A stretch of 64,000 nucleotides of DNA, from contig NZ_CP050902.1 of assembly GCF_012272695.1 (NCBI RefSeq), positions 3,348,001 to 3,412,000 on the forward strand, read 5' to 3'. The notes beneath the pieces were generated by a model. The model made no database searches, had not been told where the DNA came from, and saw nothing but the letters and a program-made list of their open reading frames with translations. The DNA is from Nocardioides sp. JQ2195 (GTDB taxonomy: Bacteria; Actinomycetota; Actinomycetes; Propionibacteriales; Nocardioidaceae). This document shows, piece after piece, positions 10,295-18,190 of the stretch (position 1 is the stretch's first letter; each line of letters starts with the position of its first letter). Both the position numbers and the translations under genes were made by a program.

Positions 10295-12415
10295 ATGACC
10301 AGCAGCGTGTACGTCGCCTCGGCCGAGGGGTTCACCGGCAAGTCAACGATCGCCCTCGGCGTCCTCGAACAGCTCTCCCGCGCCGTGGAACGGGTCGGCG
10401 TGTTCCGTCCGATCGTGCGCGCCGAGGCCGGCGGTGCCGACCAGCGCGACTACGTGCTCGAGCTGCTCACCTCGCACGACGCCGTCGACCTGACGTACGA
10501 CGAGTGTGCCGGCGTCTCCTACGACGAGGTGCACCGCGACCCCGAAGCGGCGATGGACCGCATCGTCGAGCGGTTCCACCTGGTCGCCGACCGGTGCGAC
10601 GCGGTGGTGGTGATCGGCAGCGACTACACCGACATCGCCACCCCGACGGAGTTCTCCTACAACGCGAGGATCGCGGCCAACCTGGGTGCCCCGGTGCTGC
10701 TGGTGGCCAACGGCATCGGCCGGACCCTGGCCGATCTGCAGACCGTCACCGGCGTGCTCCGCAGCGATCTTCGTGCCAACCACGCGACGCTGTTCTCGGT
10801 GATCGTGAACCGGGTGGACGACGCCGGCGTGCTGGAGGAGATCACCGAGCTGGCCGGCGTCCCGGCGTACGGCATCCCGGAGGAGCCGCTGCTCAACGCG
10901 CCCAGCGTGGCCGAGCTGATGGCCGCCTGCGACGGCACCCTGGTCAGCGGTTCGGAGGAGCTGCTGACCCGCGAGGTCAGCGGCCTCGTCGTGGCGGCGA
11001 TGACGCTGCCGAACGTGCTGACCCGACTGTTCGAGGGCGCGGCCGTGGTCACCCCGGGTGACCGCGGCGAGACCGTGCTCGGTGTCCTGGCCGCACACAT
11101 GTCGACGAACTTCCCGCAGATCTCCGCGGTCTTCCTCAACGGCGGCATCGCGTTGCCCGACGAGATCACCCGCCTGATCGAGGGCCTGGGCACCACCACC
11201 CCGATCATCGCCACCTCGCTCGGCACCCACGCCACCTCCACCGCACTGACCAACCGCCGCGGACGGCTGACCAAGGACGCGCCCCGCAAGATCGCCACGG
11301 CACTGCGCCTCTTCAGCGAGCACGTCGACGGACCGGTGCTGGTCGACCGGCTCGAGGTGGCCCGCACCGACGCGGTCACCCCGCTGATGTTCGAGCACCA
11401 GCTGATCGACGACGCGGTCGAGGCCGGCAAGCACATCGTGCTCCCGGAGGGAGAGGAGGAGCGGATCCTCAAGGCGGCGGACATGCTGCTGCGCCGGGGC
11501 GTCGCCGAGCTGACCCTTCTCGGCGACCCGCAGGCGATCAACGCGAAGGCGGCACAGCTCGGTGTCGACGTCAGCAAGGCGCACCTCGTCTCGCCGTACG
11601 ACGAGGAGCTGCGCGAGCAGTTCGCGCAGGTCTACTTCGAACGCCGCAAGCACAAGGGCATCGACCTCGACGAGGCGCGCGACATCGTCACCGACGTGTC
11701 CTACTTCGGCACGCTGATGGTCGAGCTCGGCCTGGCCGACGGGATGGTCTCGGGTGCCGTGCACACCACGGCGCACACGATCCGGCCGGCGCTCGAGGTG
11801 GTCAAGACGGTGCCCGGAGTCTCCGTGGTCAGCTCGGTCTTCTTCATGTGCCTGGCCAGCCAGGTGCTGGTCTACGGCGACTGCGCGGTCAACCCCGACC
11901 CGACCTCCGACCAGCTGGCCGACATCGCGATCAGCTCGGCGGCCACCGCCCAGGCGTTCGGCGTCGACCCGTTGATCGCGATGCTGTCCTACTCGACCGG
12001 CACCTCCGGGTCGGGCACCGACGTCGACAAGGTCACCGCGGCCACCAAGCGGGTGCGCGAGCTGGCGCCCGACCTGCTGGTCGAGGGCCCGATCCAGTAC
12101 GACGCGGCGATCGACGACGCGGTCGCGAAGACCAAGCTGCCCGACTCCCCCGTCGCCGGCGACGCCACCGTCTTCATCTTCCCGGACCTGAACACCGGCA
12201 ACAACACCTACAAGGCGGTGCAGCGCTCGGCCAACGCGGTGGCGATCGGCCCGGTGCTGCAAGGCCTCAGGAAGCCGGTCAACGACCTGTCGCGGGGCGC
12301 CACGGTGCGCGACATCGTGAACACGGTGGCGATCACCGTGCTGCAGGCCGCCGCACCACCGGCCGGCGCGACCCCCACGGCAGCGGCGACGGCAGCGGCG
12401 ACGGAGCAGGCATGA
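10295..12415 (+). CDS. pta: phosphate acetyltransferase
   Basis: A 706-residue long-form phosphotransacetylase that interconverts acetyl-CoA and acetyl phosphate. The N-terminal BioD-like P-loop domain starts SVYVASAEGFTGKSTIALGV, a DRTGG-type middle domain follows, and the catalytic PTA domain begins near residue 365 (HIVLPEGEEERILKAADMLL). Catalytic-domain signatures include DGMVSGAVHTTAHTIRPAL and FPDLNTGNNTYKAVQRSA. It ends in an alanine-rich tail. Its stop overlaps the ackA start by 4 bases, so the two are translationally coupled. The pair sits next to the divergent monocarboxylate symporter operon. Confidence 0.97.
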   Translation: MTSSVYVASAEGFTGKSTIALGVLEQLSRAVERVGVFRPIVRAEAGGADQRDYVLELLTSHDAVDLTYDECAGVSYDEVHRDPEAAMDRIVERFHLVADRCDAVVVIGSDYTDIATPTEFSYNARIAANLGAPVLLVANGIGRTLADLQTVTGVLRSDLRANHATLFSVIVNRVDDAGVLEEITELAGVPAYGIPEEPLLNAPSVAELMAACDGTLVSGSEELLTREVSGLVVAAMTLPNVLTRLFEGAAVVTPGDRGETVLGVLAAHMSTNFPQISAVFLNGGIALPDEITRLIEGLGTTTPIIATSLGTHATSTALTNRRGRLTKDAPRKIATALRLFSEHVDGPVLVDRLEVARTDAVTPLMFEHQLIDDAVEAGKHIVLPEGEEERILKAADMLLRRGVAELTLLGDPQAINAKAAQLGVDVSKAHLVSPYDEELREQFAQVYFERRKHKGIDLDEARDIVTDVSYFGTLMVELGLADGMVSGAVHTTAHTIRPALEVVKTVPGVSVVSSVFFMCLASQVLVYGDCAVNPDPTSDQLADIAISSAATAQAFGVDPLIAMLSYSTGTSGSGTDVDKVTAATKRVRELAPDLLVEGPIQYDAAIDDAVAKTKLPDSPVAGDATVFIFPDLNTGNNTYKAVQRSANAVAIGPVLQGLRKPVNDLSRGATVRDIVNTVAITVLQAAAPPAGATPTAAATAAATEQA

Positions 12416-13605
12416 GCACGCCGCACGTCCTGGTCGTCAACGCCGGCTCGTCGTCGCTGAAGTACAGCCTCGTCGACGCCACCACCGGGGAGACCCCTGG
12501 CGACGGACTGGTCGAGCGGATCGGCGAGTCGAGCAGCACCCTCGTGCACCAGGGCCCCGGCGGCGGGACCCGCACCGAGGGCGCCGTCGCCGACCACGAG
12601 GCCGCCTTCCGGTTGGCCCTCGACGCGTTCGGCGAGCACGGCCCGGACCTGGCGGCGTACGACGTGGTGGCGGTCGGCCACCGGGTGGTCCACGGCGGCG
12701 AGCACTTCTCGCAGCCGGTGGTGATCACCGACGAGGTGATCGAGGCGGTCACCGACCTGATCCCGTTGGCACCGCTGCACAACCCGGCCAACCTGTCCGG
12801 CATCGCCGGTGCCCGGGCCCTCTTCCCGGACCTGCCGCACGTCGCGATCTTCGACACCGCCTTCCACCAGACGCTGCCGCCGCACGCCTACACGTACGCC
12901 GTCCCCCGCGACTGGGTGCGCGAGCACGGCATCCGCCGCTACGGCTTCCACGGCACCTCGTTCTCGTTCGTCTCGCAGGCGGCCGCGGACCTGCTCGGGA
13001 AGCCGTTGGCCGAGGTGAACCTGGTCGTCGCCCACCTGGGCAACGGCGCCTCGATCAGCGCGGTCCGGGGCGGCGAGTCGGTGGAGACCTCGATGGGGAT
13101 GACCCCGCTCGAGGGCCTGGTCATGGGCACCCGCTCCGGCGACGTCGACCCGGCCCTGCACGCCCACCTGCACCGCGAGCTGGGCTGGTCCCTCGACGAG
13201 ATCGACCGGATCCTCAACCGTGAGTCGGGGCTGAAGGGACTGGCCGGGGAGAACGACTTCCGGGAGGTGCTGCGGCTGCGCGACGCGGGTGATCCGGCCG
13301 CGTCGCTGGCCTTCGACGTCTTCTGCCACCGGCTGCGCAAGTACGTCGGCGCCTACTACGCCGTGCTCGGCGAGGTCGACGCGATCGTGTTCACCGGCGG
13401 GGTCGGCGAGAACGCAGCCCCGGTGCGGTCCGCCTCGCTCGCGGGCCTGTCCCGGCTGGGCATCACCGTCGACGGGACGCTCAACGAGGGGCGGGTCGCC
13501 GGCCCCCACGCGATCTCCCCCGCGAACTCCGCGGTGGCGGTGCTGGTGGTCCCCACCAACGAGGAGTGGGAGATCGCCCGGCAGTCCGTCGCGGCGCTCC
13601 CCTGA
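12412..13605 (+). CDS. ackA: acetate kinase
   Basis: A 397-residue acetate kinase (acetate + ATP to acetyl phosphate + ADP), the partner of pta. All family landmarks are present: VVNAGSSSLKYSL at the N-terminus, VGHRVVHGG, HNPANLSGI, the catalytic region FDTAFHQTLP, RYGFHGTSFSFV, HLGNGASISAV, MGTRSGDVDP and FTGGVGENA. Length is standard. The ATG at 12412 overlaps the pta stop (ATGA). The reading frame is open far upstream inside pta, but that is a shadow. The stop codon lies inside the first unit of a 14-bp tandem array. Confidence 0.97.
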   Translation: MSTPHVLVVNAGSSSLKYSLVDATTGETPGDGLVERIGESSSTLVHQGPGGGTRTEGAVADHEAAFRLALDAFGEHGPDLAAYDVVAVGHRVVHGGEHFSQPVVITDEVIEAVTDLIPLAPLHNPANLSGIAGARALFPDLPHVAIFDTAFHQTLPPHAYTYAVPRDWVREHGIRRYGFHGTSFSFVSQAAADLLGKPLAEVNLVVAHLGNGASISAVRGGESVETSMGMTPLEGLVMGTRSGDVDPALHAHLHRELGWSLDEIDRILNRESGLKGLAGENDFREVLRLRDAGDPAASLAFDVFCHRLRKYVGAYYAVLGEVDAIVFTGGVGENAAPVRSASLAGLSRLGITVDGTLNEGRVAGPHAISPANSAVAVLVVPTNEEWEIARQSVAALP

Positions 13606-13771
13606 GCCGTCGGACCTGAGTCGTCGGACTCGAGCCGTCGGAGCGGAGCCGTCGCACCTGAGTCGTCGGACTCGAGCCGTCGGACCTGAGTCGTCGGACT
13701 CGAGCCGTCGGAGCGGAGCCGTCGCACCTGAGTCGTCGGACTCGAGCCGTCGGAGCGGAGCCGTCGCACCT
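13604..13771. repeat. 14-bp tandem repeat, 12 units, starting in the ackA stop codon
   Basis: Twelve consecutive 14-mers, alternating mainly gagccgtcggacct, gagtcgtcggactc, gagccgtcggagcg and gagccgtcgcacct, with no spacer. A higher-order pattern of variant units is visible. The array begins two bases before the end of ackA and is followed by a perfect 12-bp palindrome (13770-13781). It has no CRISPR character. Confidence 0.9.
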
Positions 13772-13781
13772 GACCGGTCAG
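13770..13781. promoter_or_regulatory. 12-bp perfect palindrome before the methyltransferase
   Basis: ctgaccggtcag is fully self-complementary and lies at the right edge of the 14-bp array, about 100 bases before the methyltransferase start. It could be an operator; only its symmetry supports this. Confidence 0.3.
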
Positions 13782-13877
13782 CAGATTTGACCCCGATTGG
13801 GGTCTCGCCCGAGGCGTCCGTGGTCCTACCGTGGAGGAGGCGCACGCCCGTGCGCCGTGCAGGCACCGGGAGCCACC

Positions 13878-14939
13878 GTGGACACCGACGAGCTGGGCGA
13901 GCGACTCTTCGGTGCCCTGCTCGGAACCCTCGACGTGCTGAGCATCCACGTCGGCGGCCAGCTGGGCCTCTACCGCGCGCTCGCACCCGGTCCGATGACG
14001 GTCGGCGAGCTGTCCTCGGCCACCGGGATGCACCCGCGCTACGCCCGCGAGTGGCTGGAGCAGCAGTGCGTGGCGGGTCTGCTCGAGGTCGACGACCCGA
14101 CTCGTCCCGAGGACGAGCGTCGCTTCACCCTGCCCGACGGCCACGCGCCGGTGCTCACGGATCCCGGGGGCCTGGCCCACTTCCCCCCGTTCGCGGACCT
14201 CGCGGTTGCCGCGACGAGCCAGATGCCCGCGCTGCTCGACGCCTACCGGTCCGGTGGTGGTGTCGGTTGGGCCGAGTTCGGCCCGCTGATGCGCACCGCC
14301 CAGGCCGAGGGCAACCGGCCGATCCACCTGCACCTGCTCGGCCAGTCGTGGTTGCCGTCCCTGCCTGAGGTGGACCGGGTGCTCCGCGCCGGCGGCTCGG
14401 TGGCCGACATCGGCTGCGGCGAGGGGTGGTCCTCGATCGGCATCGCCTTGGCCTATCCGGACGCCACCGTCGACGGCTACGACGTCGACCCGTCGTCGGT
14501 GGAGGCCGCCCGCGAGCACGTGGGGAGGCACGACCTGGCCGGGCGGGTGCACGTGCGGCTGGTCGACGTCGTGGCCGACCCACCGACGTCGACGTACGAC
14601 GTGGTGACGGCCTTCGAGTGCCTGCACGACATGCCGGACCCCGTGGCCGTGCTGACGGCCGCACGGACGATGCTGGCCGACGACGGCACGATGCTGGTGA
14701 TGGACGAGCGGGTGCCCGATGAATTCACCGGTCCCGGTGACCCCGTGGAGCAGCTGATGTACGGCTTCTCGATGTTCGTCTGCCTGCCCGACGGCATGTC
14801 GCACCCGGGCTCGGCGGCCACCGGTACGGTGATGCGCCGCTCGACCCTCGAGCGCTATGCAACCGCGGCCGGCTTCGCCTCGGTCGAGGTCCTCCCGATC
14901 GACCACGAGACGTTCAGGTTCTACCGCCTGCACCAGTGA
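13878..14939 (+). CDS. SAM-dependent methyltransferase with N-terminal winged helix
   Basis: A 353-residue class I methyltransferase. The first 100 residues look like a dimerisation/winged-helix domain (LGLYRALAPGPMTVGELSSA). The SAM-binding motif I is VADIGCGEGWSSIGIALA near residue 175, the acidic end of strand 2 is VDGYDVDP, and motif IV-like residues fall at VVTAFECLHDMPDP. This arrangement is that of small-molecule or Rv2258c-like methyltransferases; the substrate is unknown. The GTG at 13878 is chosen because GGGAG precedes it by 5 bases; an upstream TTG in frame gives an unlikely Arg/Pro-rich extension. Single gene. Confidence 0.83.
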   Translation: MDTDELGERLFGALLGTLDVLSIHVGGQLGLYRALAPGPMTVGELSSATGMHPRYAREWLEQQCVAGLLEVDDPTRPEDERRFTLPDGHAPVLTDPGGLAHFPPFADLAVAATSQMPALLDAYRSGGGVGWAEFGPLMRTAQAEGNRPIHLHLLGQSWLPSLPEVDRVLRAGGSVADIGCGEGWSSIGIALAYPDATVDGYDVDPSSVEAAREHVGRHDLAGRVHVRLVDVVADPPTSTYDVVTAFECLHDMPDPVAVLTAARTMLADDGTMLVMDERVPDEFTGPGDPVEQLMYGFSMFVCLPDGMSHPGSAATGTVMRRSTLERYATAAGFASVEVLPIDHETFRFYRLHQ

Positions 14940-15084
14940 TCGGCCCGCCCGCTGCTGCCCGTCCCCGTCCGGGCCGGCCCCCCCTGCTGCCCGCCCGCTG
15001 CGGGCCGGCCGGCCGGACAACACTGAGCTGCAGCTTCGGCCCGTCGCACGTTTGAGACTTGGTCGATCTGGAAGGCTGTGCTCC

Positions 15085-15582
15085 GTGACGTGGGGAGCTG
15101 CCGCAACGAAGCGGGTCGTGTTGGAAGTGGTCGGTTGGCTGTTGGTGCTGGCCGGCATCGCCGCGCTGGTGCTCCCCGGTCCGGGGCTGCTGATGCTCTT
15201 CGCCGGGCTCTTCGTGCTGTCCCAGCAGTACGAGTGGGCCGAGCGCCGCCTCGATCCCGTCGAGCGCCGTGCCATGCAGGCCGCCGCCGAAGGCGTGCGC
15301 ACCTGGCCCCGGATCATCGGCTCGGGCCTGGGAGCGGTGTGGCTCCTGGGCATCGGTGTCGTCTGGTGCGTCTCGCCGCCGGCCCCGTCGTGGTGGCCGG
15401 TGGACGACCGGTGGTGGCTCTTCGGTGGTCTGGGCACCGGCATCACCCTGATCGCGTCGGGCTTCCTGGCCTTCGGGCTGCTGATCTACAGCTACAAGCG
15501 GTTCCGTCCCCAGATCCTGGCCGGCAAGTCCAGCGAGCAGGCCATCGACAACACCGACGACGACCCCACCAACGACAGCTGA
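15085..15582 (+). CDS. PGPG-type transmembrane protein
   Basis: A 165-residue membrane protein. The first segment VVLEVVGWLLVLAGIAALVL runs into the PGPGLLMLFAGLFVLS motif that defines the TIGR02611/PGPGW family; two more hydrophobic segments follow (GAVWLLGIGVVWCV and GTGITLIASGFLAFGLLIYS). The tail is acidic and polar. The function of the family is unknown. The GTG at 15085 is the best start; the upstream frame to 14857 is proline/arginine-rich and is read from the methyltransferase region. Confidence 0.75.
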   Translation: MTWGAAATKRVVLEVVGWLLVLAGIAALVLPGPGLLMLFAGLFVLSQQYEWAERRLDPVERRAMQAAAEGVRTWPRIIGSGLGAVWLLGIGVVWCVSPPAPSWWPVDDRWWLFGGLGTGITLIASGFLAFGLLIYSYKRFRPQILAGKSSEQAIDNTDDDPTNDS

Positions 15583-15679
15583 CCTGCTCGGCCTGACCAC
15601 GCCGGTGCCGTGTCCCGGGAGGGCCGCGGGGCCGACAGGCACCCCGGGTGCGGTGGCCCTGCTTGCGGTCCCCAGGGGC

Positions 15680-17341
15680 TCAGATGCCGAGCCTCCGGGC
15701 CACGGCGTCACCACCGATGTCCCGGATCACCTGGGGGTCGCCCACCACGACCAGCTCGTCGGTGGCGCGCGACATCCCGACGTACAGCCGCTCACGGGCG
15801 CGCTCGCGGACCTCGGGCTCGTTGACGCACAGGACCACGGCCTTGCGCTCCAGCCCCTTGCAGCCGAGGACGTGGCCGTAGAACACCTCGTCGGGATCCC
15901 AGAACGTCTTCCAGTAGCCGTCCTGGTCGTGGAAGTCGGTGCGCTCCACCTGGATCGGGTGCCGCTTCCCGGTGGTCAGCAGCATGACGTTCTCCGGCTT
16001 CCAGCCGCGCTCGAGGAACTCGTCGACGATGTCGTCGGCCGTCGAGACGGCCTCCTCCGCAGTGCTGGGCACGAAGCGGACGTCGGGACCCTCGCCTCCC
16101 GAGGCATACATGCGGGACGGGGCGAGCGGGCCGAACGAGTCGTGGATCTGGCGGGTGTTGCGCAGGTTGTGGTCGAGGACCAGCGGAATCAGCTGCACCG
16201 GTGGCCGACCGAAGCGCGCGAAGAGCCGTTGGTTCTCGTCGGAGTAGACGAAGAGGCCACCCTCGTCCTCGTCACGCAGGGCCTTCATGACCGGTCGCCA
16301 CCAGGTCTCCGCGAAGTCCTGCGCCTCGTCGACGATGATCGCGTCGTACTTGCTCCTGTCGTCCAGACCACTGGCCAGGTCGGCCATCAGGACCGGCAGC
16401 TCGTCCTCCCAGAAGGCGCTGTCGACGCGTTCGCCGTCGGGGGCGCCCCACTGCTTGCCGAAGTCGTGGAAGGTGCCGACGAACGCCGGCCGCTCCTTGC
16501 GGTGCCACGTGGCCACCTCGCGCTTGAGGTGCTCCGCGAGCCCCAGCGAGTAGCACAGCACCGCCACCCGTTGCGGCTTCACCTCGCCTCGCCCCCGCGT
16601 CAGCTGCTTGGCCTGCTGCAGCGCGAGCACGGTCTTGCCGCTGCCGGCCCCACCGCGTACGTCGACCCGGCGCAGCAACCGGGTCACCTGCAGGATCGAC
16701 GCCTGCTCCTGGGTCAGCCGATCGACCTGTGCGGCCCGGTCCTCGGCATCCGCGTTCACGTCGTACGACGTGGGCGGTCGGCCGTTGAGGACCTCGACGA
16801 CCGCCTGGCAGTCCTCGTAGGTCGGGTGGCGCTGACCGTGCGCCATCCGCAGCGTGTTCGTGCGCACCCGCTCGACGAGGTCCGGCAGGTCGGACTTGTC
16901 GTGCAGTGCCCAGCGGGGCAGGTCCGGCTCGTCGTGGTCAGGACCGAACTCGGCATAGGGCGTGACCACGCCGTGGGCCCACACGATGCGCTGGCGCCCC
17001 CACCGTTCCCGGTCGCGCTCGACGAACGTGCGGGCGGCGTACTTGCCCTCGCGAGCCTGGTCGACCGGATGGATCACCGAGGTCCGGCCGCGGCGGGCGA
17101 TCCGCCACTCGCCGTCCTCGTGCCAGACGCTGCCGCCCTTCACCTCGAGCACGATGGCGCCGACCTCGGGCATCAGCACCAACAGGTCGAGCTCGTGGTC
17201 CTTCTTGTCGTCCGTGAGCCGGCGGTTGGCGATGAGGACGTCGTCGGGACCGAGGCCGTCACGCAGCACCTCCCACACCTGCTGCTCGGAGGCGTTGGTG
17301 AAGACCGGTGACGGCGGTACGAGCTGGACCATGTCCTGCAC
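15680..17341 (-). CDS. NERD-domain UvrD-like DNA helicase
   Basis: A 553-residue protein joining an N-terminal NERD nuclease-related domain (residues about 15-130, with DHELDLLVLMPEVGAIVLEV as the PD-(D/E)XK-like core) to an SF1 helicase. The Walker A is RGGAGSGKTVLALQQA near residue 210, Walker B is IIVDEAQDFAE near 330, and the C-terminal helicase motifs are LDHNLRNTRQIHDSF and LYVGMSRATDELVVVGD. It probably processes damaged or foreign DNA. The start could be GTG at 17341 or ATG at 17332; both have purine-rich upstream sequence. It is convergent with the PGPG gene. Confidence 0.85.
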   Translation of the reverse strand: MQDMVQLVPPSPVFTNASEQQVWEVLRDGLGPDDVLIANRRLTDDKKDHELDLLVLMPEVGAIVLEVKGGSVWHEDGEWRIARRGRTSVIHPVDQAREGKYAARTFVERDRERWGRQRIVWAHGVVTPYAEFGPDHDEPDLPRWALHDKSDLPDLVERVRTNTLRMAHGQRHPTYEDCQAVVEVLNGRPPTSYDVNADAEDRAAQVDRLTQEQASILQVTRLLRRVDVRGGAGSGKTVLALQQAKQLTRGRGEVKPQRVAVLCYSLGLAEHLKREVATWHRKERPAFVGTFHDFGKQWGAPDGERVDSAFWEDELPVLMADLASGLDDRSKYDAIIVDEAQDFAETWWRPVMKALRDEDEGGLFVYSDENQRLFARFGRPPVQLIPLVLDHNLRNTRQIHDSFGPLAPSRMYASGGEGPDVRFVPSTAEEAVSTADDIVDEFLERGWKPENVMLLTTGKRHPIQVERTDFHDQDGYWKTFWDPDEVFYGHVLGCKGLERKAVVLCVNEPEVRERARERLYVGMSRATDELVVVGDPQVIRDIGGDAVARRLGI

Positions 17342-17359
17342 CTTGCCATGCCCTCCCCC

Positions 17360-17475
17360 GGCGCGCCGTCGATTCGGCCAAGCCCCTGCGGATCACCCGT
17401 GGCCCCTGCAGATCACGCCTGGCACCTGCAACCGGGCCAAGCCCCTGCAGGCCGGTCCGAGCCCCGCAGATCGAA
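17360..17475. repeat. imperfect direct repeats of about 20 bp
   Basis: Degenerate units built on cagatcac(c/g)c(c/g)tggc and ccaagcccctgcag recur several times between the divergent helicase and acyltransferase genes. The unit is not regular enough to count exactly. This stretch must also contain the promoters of both genes. Confidence 0.45.
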
Positions 17476-17596
17476 GCCCGGCGTCGTGGACGTCGCGAGG
17501 GACGACGCTGCTGTCCCGATCCGTGACGGTGGACGGTCGGGCCGTCGCGCAGTGCGCTCGCCGGGAGGCCCGTCGGTTCCCACTAGGCTGACCCGC

Positions 17597-18166
17597 ATGA
17601 TCCGGAGCCGACTTGCCCGCGCCCTGCTCAAGCTGTTCCGCTGGCGCGTGGTCGGTGAGGTGCCGCGCAGCGGGATCTTCGTCGGCGCACCGCACACCTC
17701 CAACTGGGACTGGGTGGCGATGTTGCTGCTGCTCTGGTCGGGCGGCGTCGCGCCACGGGTGCTGATCAAGCGGGAGCTCTTCAAGCCACCGCTGGGCTGG
17801 ATCCTCAACGCGACCGGCGGGATCGCCGTCGACCGCGACAACGCCACCGAGGTCGTCACCGAGCTGGCCGAGCACGCGGGTCGCGACGAGTCCTTCGTGA
17901 TCGTGCTGGCCGCCGAAGGCACCCGGAGCAGGGGCGACCACTGGAAGTCGGGCTTCTACCGGCTCGCCCGGCAGACCGGCCTGCCGGTCTCCTTCGGCTT
18001 CATCGACGGACCGTCGAAGACGCTCGGGTTCGGGCCGACCCTGCACATGACCGGCGACGTCGCATCGGACATGGACACGATCCGGGCGTTCTATGCCGAC
18101 AAGCGCGGGGTCAACCCCGAGGGGCGCACGGAGCCCCGGTTCAAGGACGAGACCACCCCGATGTGA
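17597..18166 (+). CDS. 1-acyl-sn-glycerol-3-phosphate acyltransferase family protein
   Basis: A 189-residue short PlsC-type acyltransferase. The catalytic HX4D motif is HTSNWD (residues 34-39), and the third block is VLAAEGTRSRGDHWKSGFY near residue 108. It would transfer an acyl chain to a phospholipid precursor or another alcohol at the inner membrane face. The ATG at 17597 directly follows the repeated intergenic stretch; the longer frame from 17348 reads repeat DNA and is rejected. It lies between two helicase genes without an obvious functional link. Confidence 0.83.
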   Translation: MIRSRLARALLKLFRWRVVGEVPRSGIFVGAPHTSNWDWVAMLLLLWSGGVAPRVLIKRELFKPPLGWILNATGGIAVDRDNATEVVTELAEHAGRDESFVIVLAAEGTRSRGDHWKSGFYRLARQTGLPVSFGFIDGPSKTLGFGPTLHMTGDVASDMDTIRAFYADKRGVNPEGRTEPRFKDETTPM

Positions 18167-18169
18167 CAC

Positions 18170-18190
18170 CCTGAGCGTCGCTCGCTCAGG
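18170..18190. terminator. hairpin between convergent genes
   Basis: cctgagcg and its complement form an 8-bp stem with a 5-base loop in the 19-bp gap between the acyltransferase stop and the convergent nuclease/helicase stop, overlapping the latter's stop codon. It could serve both directions. Confidence 0.45.

Noticed and set aside
10343..12262. 639-codon minus-strand frame
   Set aside because: Complementary to pta, no recognisable motif, composition of a shadow frame.
13604..13771. CRISPR array
   Set aside because: 14-bp units follow each other without spacers and no cas gene is present.
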